Below the pieces are notes generated by a model that had not been told where the DNA came from, searched no databases, and saw only the letters and a program-made list of their open reading frames with translations. 58,864 nucleotides of DNA from Erysipelotrichaceae bacterium. GTDB lineage: Bacteria > Bacillota_I > Bacilli_A > Erysipelotrichales > Coprobacillaceae. The stretch is taken from positions 1-58,864 of the forward strand of contig JAGBPZ010000167.1 of the NCBI GenBank assembly GCA_017633115.1, written 5' to 3'. Positions 18,709-26,867 of this stretch are shown in pieces. The position numbers and the translations under genes were made by a program. Position 1 is the first letter of the stretch. Every line of letters begins with the position of its first letter.

Positions 18709-19152
18709 ATGAATGATGTTGCAAAATTGTATCAAATTGTTTTAAATCGAGAAATTGCTGTAGCTAATCAGACACCTTTGGATGTCAAACGTATCAAGCT
18801 TAAAGTTCTTGCCTTCATTGATACTGTTTATCGTTTAGGTGAACTGACTCATGTATTTACTTTCTGGGATCAGGAAAGAATTGTCGATTCTGAAGAAGTT
18901 CTTGATACTTATATCGATGGCTTAAATTTACTCTTTAGTATTGGCTATGAAATCCGTATTGATAAAGTCAAGAAACACGATGAGTTGACAAAAGACTCCA
19001 GTCTGCCTGACTTAATGTTGACAGTCAATAAGGATGCCCTCAAATTCCTAGATGACTATTCACCACTCATCTATCAGGACACATTGGATGATTATTTCTA
19101 TCTTGGCTTTGGCATTGGCATTACTTACGATGACATAATTGAAAAACTATAA
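18709..19152 (+). CDS. Dimeric dUTPase-like (dUTPase_2/MazG-type) protein, probably degenerate
   Basis: The 147-residue helical protein resembles the all-alpha dUTP pyrophosphatase family through RLGELTHVFTFWDQ (about 44-57) and DTYIDGLNLLFSIG (about 69-82). These correspond to the usual ELGELANE..FKFWS and EEYVDGLHFLLSLG segments. Two of the metal-binding acids appear replaced (first Glu to Arg, Glu to Thr), so catalysis is doubtful. ATG 18709 is preceded by GGAGG at 18693-18697; the TTG at 18691 is rejected. It starts directly after the mntP stop. It is probably a nucleotide-binding relative; confidence in the superfamily is moderate. Confidence 0.6.
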   Translation: MNDVAKLYQIVLNREIAVANQTPLDVKRIKLKVLAFIDTVYRLGELTHVFTFWDQERIVDSEEVLDTYIDGLNLLFSIGYEIRIDKVKKHDELTKDSSLPDLMLTVNKDALKFLDDYSPLIYQDTLDDYFYLGFGIGITYDDIIEKL

Positions 19153-19156
19153 AAAA

Positions 19157-19194
19157 GAAAACCTGTGAGTTTAATTCGAACTCACAGGTCTTTT
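19157..19194. terminator. Bidirectional terminator (dUTPase-like gene / mfd)
   Basis: An 11-bp perfect stem (19161-19171 with 19179-19189) is flanked by A-rich and T-rich tracts on both sides. Confidence 0.85.
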
Positions 19195-22100
19195 AATTTG
19201 CTCTTATATAGTTTTCTTTATGCATAATAACGTCGTTCAGGAACTCAGAGGTCTTGACCACATAATCATCCTGAATCGGAATGTCGATAATAATACGTTT
19301 TTGAGTATATTGGAGTTTGGCATTCTTCAAGAATTCATAAACGTGTTCAAACAGCTTAACTCCATCAACACTATCTGAAAAGTCTTTTGTAAAGGTTACT
19401 GCCAGACCTTTTGAATAGTCGTTGACATCTTCAATAATGACATCATGACTGAGGATTTCAAAGCGACGTTTGATAACGATATTGTTGATCTGGATTGGAA
19501 TGTGACCATAAAGGTCTTTCAGCTCTACTTCAACTTTTGAAAGTTCTTCTAAAGTATTAGCTTCATAGATATGGTTATAAAGATCGATTTTTTCAATATC
19601 ATTATCGACATAATCATCTGGAATATAGCCATCCACTTTAAGATTTCGTGAAGGTACAACATCAGTTTCTTTTTTAGGTGTACCCTGCTTTTCATCAATA
19701 GCATCCTGTAAGATTTTCATATACATATCAAAACCTACAGTGTCGATAAAGCCAGCCTGAGTGCTGCCTAAGATATCACCAGCACCACGTATTGATAAGT
19801 CACGCATCGCAATTTTATAACCACTGCCTAGCTGAGTGAATTCTTTAATGGCTTTAAGACGTTTAGCTGCCTCTTCTGTCATTTGTTTATTACGACGATA
19901 AAGCAAATAAGCATAAGCTAAACGTTCACTTCGTCCAACACGGCCACGTATTTGATAAAGCTGTGCTAAGCCAAAACGATCTGCGTCTTCAACAATAATT
20001 GTATTGGCATTAGGGATATCAATACCCGTTTCAATGATTGTCGTGCAGACAAGCACATCATATTTGCCTTCAACAAAATCCTGCATGATTTTTTCCAGAC
20101 GTCGTTTATCCATCTGACCATGCCCTACACCTATGCGTGCATAAGGTACAAGGTTACGAATCGTCAGAGCGACTTCTTCAATACGTTCAGTATTGTTGAA
20201 AAGATAAAAGACTTGTCCATTACGGCCTAATTCTCGTTCAATAACTTGTTTGATTAAAGGTAATGATCGTTCACTGACATAGGTCTGAACTGGCAAACGG
20301 TTTAATGGTGGTGTATCAATAGTTGATAAACCACGGATGCCCATTAATGACATCTGTAAAGTTCTTGGAATTGGAGTTGCCGTTAATGTCAATACGTCAA
20401 CGGTTTTCTTTAATTCCTTGATGGTTTCTTTCTGACGTACACCAAAGCGCTGTTCTTCATCGATACACAACAAGCCTAAATCTTTGAAACGAACATCTTT
20501 AGATAAAATACGATGTGTACCTACAAGCAAATCAATACGTCCATGTTTTAAATCGTGAAGAATCTGGTTACGTTCCTTTGTTGACGTAAATCGGTTCAAC
20601 AATGCCACTGTCACTGGAAATTCTTTGAAGCGTTCAAGCATGGTGTTGTAATGTTGCTGAGAAAGAATCGTAGTTGGGCATAGGAAGGCACATTGTTTAT
20701 CATTAAGGATAGCCTTAAAACATGCTCTTAGGGCAACCTCAGTTTTACCAAAGCCAACATCACCACACAACAAGCGGTCCATCGGCTGTGGTTTTTCCAT
20801 ATCTGCCTTGATTTCCTCTACAGAGCGGAGTTGATCAGGTGTCAATTCATAGCCAAAGCGACTTTCAAATTCCAACTGATAATCATCATCAGGAGAAAAC
20901 GCAAATCCTTCCTGTGCCATGCGCTGAGCGTATAAAGCGATGAGTTCATCTGCAAGACCATCAACTTTTTGGCGGACTCTTGCTTTTTCTCTTTGCCACT
21001 TAGGACTGTTCATGGCATGAAGACGAGGTGCCTTGCCGTCTCGAGAGACATATTTACGAATTAATTTGAAATTCTCAACAGGTACGTATAAAACGTCCAT
21101 ACCCTTATAAGCGATCTTTAAATAGTCACGATGAACATCATCTACCAGTAGAGTTTGAATACCTACATAGCGGCCAATACCACATGAATCATGAACAACA
21201 TAGTCCCCGACATTGAGTTCATTGTAATCACGTAAATTAACGGCATCTTTATAACGCGTCACGCGCTTTTTAGCTGGTGCTGATTTAAATAATTCATATG
21301 ATGTCAGGAAAACGACATGTTCATCGACTAATTCAATACCGCGTTTAAGTTCACCACGATATAAAGTAATACCATCATAGATCATCGCATCGTCATCGGC
21401 GAGCACATAAGGTAAAGATACGTTGTCCAGGTATTGGCTGACACTGTTTAACTGACGTTCAGTCTCAACACAAATGACAACTTTATTAGCTGCAAGATAA
21501 TCTTTCAACTGAACCAGAAAAGCATGCTCATTGATTAACGCAATTTCAACTGCGTGAGCATTAAACGGTATCTGATTATCCTTTTCTTTAAAAGCTACAA
21601 AGTCAATACGTTTCTTGAGCAGTGGCTGTGGATCAAGTACAAGTTTCAAACCTTTAAGCATCTGCCCTACGCTATGAAGTTCATAGATATAACGGAAGGT
21701 ATCTGAGGTAAAGTCTTTATATTGATTAAGGATGCCCTGATAACTAGCCGTGATAATCGTGGCCTGAGGTGCATATTCGAAAATCGAATGCTGTGACATC
21801 ATCGCCATATACTGATAAATACGAGGTTCATAATCAAATGCTTTTAATGATTCGATATCCATCGTAATGTTCGTCTGCAACTCATCCTTCATTTCTTCAG
21901 GTAAATCAACCTTAGTCATTAATTCCTGAATCCCTTCGATGGCTTTTAGTGACTGTTCTTCATCATAAAGCATATCGGTAGCAGGAAGAATGGAGACTTC
22001 TAAAGCTTCTGTTTTACGTCGTTGCGTATCTTTGTCGAAAAACGAAATACTGTCAATCTCATCATCAAAGAACTCAATTCGAATAGGATCATCATATTGA

Positions 22101-22630
22101 ATTGAATAAACATCCATGACACCACCACGTTTAGCCATGTAGAATGGTGAGTCTACTCGCTGTGTCATCATATAGCCCATCTTACGCAAATGTTCTCGTA
22201 ACACAATTGGTTCAATGACATCGCCAACATGAAGATGCATAATCGAATCATTGAATAACTCTGGTGATGGCAGATAACGTGTGACTGAATGCGTATGCGC
22301 AATACAAATAACAGGATGTCTGGTCAGCTGGTAAAGTGCATTGATTCGCTCTGCAAGCAGCTCATAAGAATAAGCGACCGCTTCAATACGTAAAGATTCA
22401 TCAGCCGGATAAACAACCACATCATTAATCAGGGCTGAGACTGCTTGATAAAGACGCATTGCCTGGATGCGATTTTCCTTGACGACAATCATTGTTTGAT
22501 GCGTACGCAGAAAAGAACTAGCAAGAAGGTATGCTTCATCGCTAGTTTCGTTTGTGACTATATCATTGGATTGGTGGATCAACGCTTCAAGCGCTTTGTT
22601 TTGACCCAATACAGATGAGACTTTTTTCAT
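19193..22630 (-). CDS. mfd: Transcription-repair coupling factor Mfd
   Basis: The 1145-residue protein is of normal Mfd length. It displaces RNA polymerase stalled at DNA damage and recruits UvrA. The order is a UvrB-like N-terminal region with YMAKRGGVMDVYSI, an RNA-polymerase-interacting domain (VGDYVVHDSCGIGRYVGI, near 490), a RecG-like helicase core with Walker A CGDVGFGKTEVALR and the Mfd-type DEEQRFG box, and a C-terminal TRCF domain. Helicase motif VI is visible as QIRGRVGRSERLAYAY. It is co-transcribed with pth, 7 bases upstream. Confidence 0.97.
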   Translation of the reverse strand: MKKVSSVLGQNKALEALIHQSNDIVTNETSDEAYLLASSFLRTHQTMIVVKENRIQAMRLYQAVSALINDVVVYPADESLRIEAVAYSYELLAERINALYQLTRHPVICIAHTHSVTRYLPSPELFNDSIMHLHVGDVIEPIVLREHLRKMGYMMTQRVDSPFYMAKRGGVMDVYSIQYDDPIRIEFFDDEIDSISFFDKDTQRRKTEALEVSILPATDMLYDEEQSLKAIEGIQELMTKVDLPEEMKDELQTNITMDIESLKAFDYEPRIYQYMAMMSQHSIFEYAPQATIITASYQGILNQYKDFTSDTFRYIYELHSVGQMLKGLKLVLDPQPLLKKRIDFVAFKEKDNQIPFNAHAVEIALINEHAFLVQLKDYLAANKVVICVETERQLNSVSQYLDNVSLPYVLADDDAMIYDGITLYRGELKRGIELVDEHVVFLTSYELFKSAPAKKRVTRYKDAVNLRDYNELNVGDYVVHDSCGIGRYVGIQTLLVDDVHRDYLKIAYKGMDVLYVPVENFKLIRKYVSRDGKAPRLHAMNSPKWQREKARVRQKVDGLADELIALYAQRMAQEGFAFSPDDDYQLEFESRFGYELTPDQLRSVEEIKADMEKPQPMDRLLCGDVGFGKTEVALRACFKAILNDKQCAFLCPTTILSQQHYNTMLERFKEFPVTVALLNRFTSTKERNQILHDLKHGRIDLLVGTHRILSKDVRFKDLGLLCIDEEQRFGVRQKETIKELKKTVDVLTLTATPIPRTLQMSLMGIRGLSTIDTPPLNRLPVQTYVSERSLPLIKQVIERELGRNGQVFYLFNNTERIEEVALTIRNLVPYARIGVGHGQMDKRRLEKIMQDFVEGKYDVLVCTTIIETGIDIPNANTIIVEDADRFGLAQLYQIRGRVGRSERLAYAYLLYRRNKQMTEEAAKRLKAIKEFTQLGSGYKIAMRDLSIRGAGDILGSTQAGFIDTVGFDMYMKILQDAIDEKQGTPKKETDVVPSRNLKVDGYIPDDYVDNDIEKIDLYNHIYEANTLEELSKVEVELKDLYGHIPIQINNIVIKRRFEILSHDVIIEDVNDYSKGLAVTFTKDFSDSVDGVKLFEHVYEFLKNAKLQYTQKRIIIDIPIQDDYVVKTSEFLNDVIMHKENYIRAN

Positions 22631-22637
22631 TTCTACC

Positions 22638-23192
22638 TCAGTTATAGTTGTTCATCGCTTTAGAAAAATTATCATCCAGATAGCAGTGAATGGCAGCAAC
22701 GGCATTCTTGATGCCTTCTTCTATTAATGGCTGTTCATCACTAAGGAAGCGTCCAAGTACAAAATTGATTGTATCCCATCTAGGAATATGATCAATACCG
22801 ATACGTATACGCTTGAATTCCTGTGAGCCAACATAGTGAATGATGCTCTTAACACCATTATGACCTCCAGCACTGCCTTTTTCTCTTAATCGCAGTTTTC
22901 CTGTTGGCATGTCCAAATCATCATAGATGACTAATAAATCTTTAACATCGATTTTGAAATAATTCATGCAGGCAATCACTGATTCTCCAGAATTATTCAT
23001 ATAAGTCATCGGTTTAAGGAGAATGATATCTTCCCCTTTATATTTGAATTTGACATATTGACCCTTAAATTTCTGGATATCAATTTTCTGATTGACACTT
23101 TCAGCGAAGGCATCAATAGCCATAAAACCAGTGTTATGACGTGTACCTTCATATTTACTGCCCGGATTACCGAGCCCGACAATTAATTTCAT
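22638..23192 (-). CDS. pth: Peptidyl-tRNA hydrolase
   Basis: The 184-residue enzyme releases peptides from prematurely dropped peptidyl-tRNA. The family start MKLIVGLGNPGSKYEGTRHN carries the catalytic His19; the segments YMNNSGESV and DDLDMPTGKLRLREKGSAGG are also standard. The ATG at 23192 follows AGGAGATAGT. An in-frame TTG at 23213 overlaps pulA and is rejected. The ribosome binding site overlaps the pulA stop codon, suggesting coupling. It is followed by mfd, the usual Firmicutes order. Confidence 0.96.
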   Translation of the reverse strand: MKLIVGLGNPGSKYEGTRHNTGFMAIDAFAESVNQKIDIQKFKGQYVKFKYKGEDIILLKPMTYMNNSGESVIACMNYFKIDVKDLLVIYDDLDMPTGKLRLREKGSAGGHNGVKSIIHYVGSQEFKRIRIGIDHIPRWDTINFVLGRFLSDEQPLIEEGIKNAVAAIHCYLDDNFSKAMNNYN

Positions 23193-23200
23193 ACTATCTC

Positions 23201-25282
23201 CTAGCGGGCACAAATAACCATCGAAACACCACGTATTGTCATATGGCCATAACTGATGTTTTCTTCTTCCATACAGTAAAGGACTTTAAATGAGTCATCG
23301 ATTTGAACATCGATACGTTCATATGATGGATTGAAGAAAATACAGAATTCGTGGTATTCGCCCTCATCCTGTGTCAATTCATAACGGATGACACAATGAT
23401 TAATATTGCTGAGTCTGACATGCTGACGCATATCCTCATAATCATAATAACGGAAGCACTTGTTGTTGCGTCTTAAACGAATTAAAAACGCAATTAATTC
23501 AACATGCTGATAGAATTCATCACGGCGGCCCCAGTCATAATTGTTGACAGAATCACCAGCGTTATAGGAATTAGTATTGCCACCTTTAGTGTCAAAGAAT
23601 TCCTGACCCTGATGAATAAATGGTACACCCTGTGAAAGGATTGTCATCGCGAGTGCCAGCGTACAACGGCGCTCTAAGCATGATTCAACTTCCCCGAAAT
23701 TTGAAATTGAAAACTTATCATAAACCGTGCCATTGTCATGACATTCAACATAGTTGATCGACTGTTCAATTGATGTGAATTTGTTGTAGTCACACATCGC
23801 AATGATTGCTTCATTTGTTTTATAGGTATCTCCTGATGTATAACCTTTTGTTTCCATCTGATTACTGCCACGAAGAGTATCACGGAAGTGATCATTGAAG
23901 AAGCTGACACGTGGTAATGAAGCATGGTTAGTCATAGTGGCTTTAACATCCTGAGGCAATGTGCCCATATCCCATCCTTCACCATAAAGGATGAATGATG
24001 GATCGATACTGCGCCCTTGTGCTTCAATCGCATTAACAGTGTCGACATCTATAATGCCCATCAAATCCATACGGAAGCCATCGCATCCATATAAAACCTG
24101 CCATCGTTTACACATGTCCAGGATATATTTACGGCACATTTTGGCAGTTGTATTAAAGTCATTACCGCACCATGTACCATTTGTCAATTTACCATCTTTA
24201 CGTCTAAAGAAATAATAAGGGACGGTCTTTTCCATCGCGTTATTATTGACATCATACATATGGTTATAGACAACATCAAGAACGACACGCATTCCATGTT
24301 GATGGATATTATAGATCATATCACGACATTCACTGATACGGCGGTATGGATCATTTGGATCAGTGACATAGCTGCCTTCAGTGACATTATATTGTGCTGG
24401 ATCATAACCCCAGTTATAGAGTTCATATGGATGATCTTCGTCTACTGTTGCAAAATCATTGATTGGCATCAACTGAATGTGGGTCACACCTAGTTTTTCC
24501 AGATAATCGATACCACTTGAATGACCTAAAAAAGTACGATTGCCAGTTTCTGCAAGAGCTAAGAATTTGCCCTTGTGACGTAATTCTCCATAAGGATTGA
24601 CAGAAAAGTCACGTACATTAAGTTCATAAATAACAACATCAGTCTTATGGAGAAGTGGTGGCAGTGTTACCTGACGATTGTCAATACGTTCCAAATTAAC
24701 AACAAATGAGCTTTGCATATTGGCACTTGAAGCATATGCATATGGATCGACTGTTTCAACACTCGTATCATTGGATAAAATGAGGTACGTATATTCATAA
24801 CCATCAAGGTCGCCTTGAACACTTGTTTCATAAACACCTTTAGGTTGACGTACCATTGGATGATAAGTAATATCGCCACGATGTTTCAATTTCAAAATCA
24901 CCCCTGTTGACAGTGGTGACCAGACTTTGAAAGTCGTCTGTACTCGGGTATATTGGCTGCCTAAATCGTCTCCATCATAATAGAAGTATTCATCAAATTC
25001 AGGCAACGTTGAAAGAAGGCTGACATCCAAAAAACAAACCAGCCCGTATGCATCGATGACTTGATAACTTGTTCCGAGCTTAAAACTGCCATGCATATAA
25101 TATGTCTGAAATCCTTTTTCCTCACCATTGGCATCTCCCTGCAGTAAAGTCAGCTGACCATTCTGCATATTTTTTAAATAAAACTGACTGGATACACCAT
25201 TGTAATAATTCTTGGCAAGGCCGATTTTGATTTCATCAAAAGAGATGGCAGTCGCGAACATTCTGATTGAATCTCTTTGCAT
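23201..25282 (-). CDS. pulA: Type I pullulanase (glycogen/starch debranching)
   Basis: The 693-residue cytoplasmic enzyme hydrolyses alpha-1,6 branches. It has no signal peptide. An N-terminal region of about 110 residues is followed by a CBM48-like domain (about 110-190, TTFKVWSPLSTGVILKLK) and a GH13 catalytic domain. The type I signature YNWGYDP is near 290, the nucleophile Asp lies in DGFRMDLMG near 400, the acid Glu in LYGEGWD, and the third acid in ECHDNGT. With GlgP and GlgB nearby it completes intracellular glycogen turnover. It is the first gene of pulA-pth-mfd. AAGGGGAT precedes ATG 25282. Confidence 0.95.
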   Translation of the reverse strand: MQRDSIRMFATAISFDEIKIGLAKNYYNGVSSQFYLKNMQNGQLTLLQGDANGEEKGFQTYYMHGSFKLGTSYQVIDAYGLVCFLDVSLLSTLPEFDEYFYYDGDDLGSQYTRVQTTFKVWSPLSTGVILKLKHRGDITYHPMVRQPKGVYETSVQGDLDGYEYTYLILSNDTSVETVDPYAYASSANMQSSFVVNLERIDNRQVTLPPLLHKTDVVIYELNVRDFSVNPYGELRHKGKFLALAETGNRTFLGHSSGIDYLEKLGVTHIQLMPINDFATVDEDHPYELYNWGYDPAQYNVTEGSYVTDPNDPYRRISECRDMIYNIHQHGMRVVLDVVYNHMYDVNNNAMEKTVPYYFFRRKDGKLTNGTWCGNDFNTTAKMCRKYILDMCKRWQVLYGCDGFRMDLMGIIDVDTVNAIEAQGRSIDPSFILYGEGWDMGTLPQDVKATMTNHASLPRVSFFNDHFRDTLRGSNQMETKGYTSGDTYKTNEAIIAMCDYNKFTSIEQSINYVECHDNGTVYDKFSISNFGEVESCLERRCTLALAMTILSQGVPFIHQGQEFFDTKGGNTNSYNAGDSVNNYDWGRRDEFYQHVELIAFLIRLRRNNKCFRYYDYEDMRQHVRLSNINHCVIRYELTQDEGEYHEFCIFFNPSYERIDVQIDDSFKVLYCMEEENISYGHMTIRGVSMVICAR

Positions 25283-25370
25283 AACAAATCCCCTTAACTC
25301 TTTTTATCATACCATAAATCGCCTTATTTTCCTAATGTTTTCAAGAATTGCAAGGCTTTGAAAAAGGTGA

Positions 25371-25406
25371 AGAAAAGCAGTCAGATGAATGTCTGACTGC
25401 TTTCAT
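25371..25406 (-). terminator. Terminator of the D-LDH gene
   Basis: A perfect 12-bp stem AAAGCAGTCAGA/TCTGACTGCTTT (25374-25385, 25392-25403) with a 6-base loop is followed by a T-rich tract on the minus strand. Confidence 0.85.
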
Positions 25407-25411
25407 CACAT

Positions 25412-26449
25412 CTAGAAACAACGCTCTTGACGATTTTTTTGGCAATGTTCAATACGACCACAACGGTAACAGAGTTCATTATCACATAGACCATCTTCTT
25501 TGAAATAGGTCTGAATATTATTCACAGTTGTTTCTGCAATATTATTGAGAGCATCTTCTGTCAGGAAGGCCTGATGTGATGTCACGATCACATTTGGCAT
25601 CGAAATCAATCTTGCTAATAAGTCATCGTTGAGGATATGGCCAGATAAATCATTGAAGAAGATATCTGCTTCTTCCTCATAGACATCAAGACAAGCTGCA
25701 CCAATGTGACGTTCCTTAATGCCTTGGAGCAAAGCCTCAGCATCGATCAGAGCACCACGAGATGTATTAATAATAACAACGCCTTTTTTCATCTTGGCGA
25801 TTGCATCATGATCAATCATATGCATTGTATCTGGTGTCAATGGACAATGGAGTGAAATAATATGACTCTGTTCAAGCAGTTCATCTAATGACACATATTC
25901 AAAATCAGCGTCTTTGACGGGGAATTTATCATAGGCAAGTACCTTCATGCCAAAACCACGACAAATATCAATAAAAATACGACCAATTTTACCAGTACCA
26001 ATAACACCTACGGTCTTACCGTGTAAATCAAAACCAGTTAATCCATTTAATGAGAAGTTGAATTCCCTTGTACGGTTATAAGCTTTATGAACACGGCGAA
26101 TCGATGTCAGCAATAATGCCATTGCGTGTTCAGCCACAGAATAAGGTGAGTAAGCTGGTACATGGACAACATGAATTTTGCCAAAAGCATGTTTAATATC
26201 AACGTTATTGTAACCTGCTGAACGAAGAGCAATCAGTTTAACACCATAGTCATAGAGGCGGTCAATCACTTCAGCATTGACATCATCATTAACGAAAACA
26301 CAAACCGCATCGCAGCCACGAGCAAGTTCAACTGTGTCTTTGTTCAACTTTGTTTCTAAGAATTTAAATTCAATATCATGTAACTTACCATAATGTTCAA
26401 ATGATGGTTGATCATATGGTTTAGTATCAAAAAATGCGACTTTTAACAT
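25412..26449 (-). CDS. ldhA: D-lactate dehydrogenase (D-2-hydroxyacid dehydrogenase family)
   Basis: The 345-residue NAD-dependent enzyme reduces pyruvate to D-lactate. It starts MLKVAFFDTKPYDQ, typical of LdhA. The substrate Arg is in ALRSAGYNNVD, the Rossmann motif is VIGTGKIG, INTSRGALID is conserved, and the catalytic Glu and His are in DVYEEE and TSHQAF. ATG 26449 after AGGTGATT is preferred to the upstream start at 26479. The C-terminal tail of about 20 residues carries four Cys and a His (CYRCGRIEHC, then RCF), which could bind a metal. Another 2-hydroxyacid substrate is possible. Confidence 0.9.
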   Translation of the reverse strand: MLKVAFFDTKPYDQPSFEHYGKLHDIEFKFLETKLNKDTVELARGCDAVCVFVNDDVNAEVIDRLYDYGVKLIALRSAGYNNVDIKHAFGKIHVVHVPAYSPYSVAEHAMALLLTSIRRVHKAYNRTREFNFSLNGLTGFDLHGKTVGVIGTGKIGRIFIDICRGFGMKVLAYDKFPVKDADFEYVSLDELLEQSHIISLHCPLTPDTMHMIDHDAIAKMKKGVVIINTSRGALIDAEALLQGIKERHIGAACLDVYEEEADIFFNDLSGHILNDDLLARLISMPNVIVTSHQAFLTEDALNNIAETTVNNIQTYFKEDGLCDNELCYRCGRIEHCQKNRQERCF

Positions 26450-26553
26450 TTTAATCACCTCTCTTATCGATTTCATCATCGTGATGAATCGTCTCTATTG
26501 TGCTTAAAATGTTTCCTCTTCACAAGTGATTTGCTCAACTTTTTGTTACTATT

Positions 26554-26591
26554 AAAAAACAGCTATAGGCGAGATGCCTGCAGCTGTTTCG
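26554..26591 (-). terminator. Terminator of the glgB-glgP-DUF1292 operon
   Basis: A two-part stem (AACAGCT 26558-26564 pairs within 26582-26589, plus GGC/GCC) has an internal mismatch and a T-run of six on the minus strand. Confidence 0.75.
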
Positions 26592-26597
26592 TTTTGT

Positions 26598-26867
26598 TTA
26601 TAATGAGTTTTCTGGTAAAGCGCTGAGAACTTCATCGATCATATCCAGTTCTTCAGGATCTTCAACGAAGTAGAACTCTTCTTCATCGCTGTCTGTGTAA
26701 TAATAACATGCATCAATATAAGGTTCTTCGTCATCCATAGTATCTGGATCGGCAATGACATAAATTACCTTATGTTCATCTTCGAGTTCGATTTGTAATA
26801 AAATGTAGAAATCCTTTTCAACACCGTTATCATCTTCCAGAACAATTGTATCGTAATCGTAATCCAT
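26598..26867 (-). CDS. DUF1292 family protein
   Basis: The 89-residue, very acidic protein (many Asp/Glu, few Lys/Arg) has the DUF1292 pattern DTIVLEDDNGVEKDFYILLQ at the start and FYFVEDPEELDMIDEVL near the end. Function is unknown. Its start overlaps the glgP stop by one base (TAATG), so translation is coupled to glycogen phosphorylase; DUF1292 genes are otherwise usually found near ruvX/alaS, so this context is unusual. Confidence 0.82.
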   Translation of the reverse strand: MDYDYDTIVLEDDNGVEKDFYILLQIELEDEHKVIYVIADPDTMDDEEPYIDACYYYTDSDEEEFYFVEDPEELDMIDEVLSALPENSL

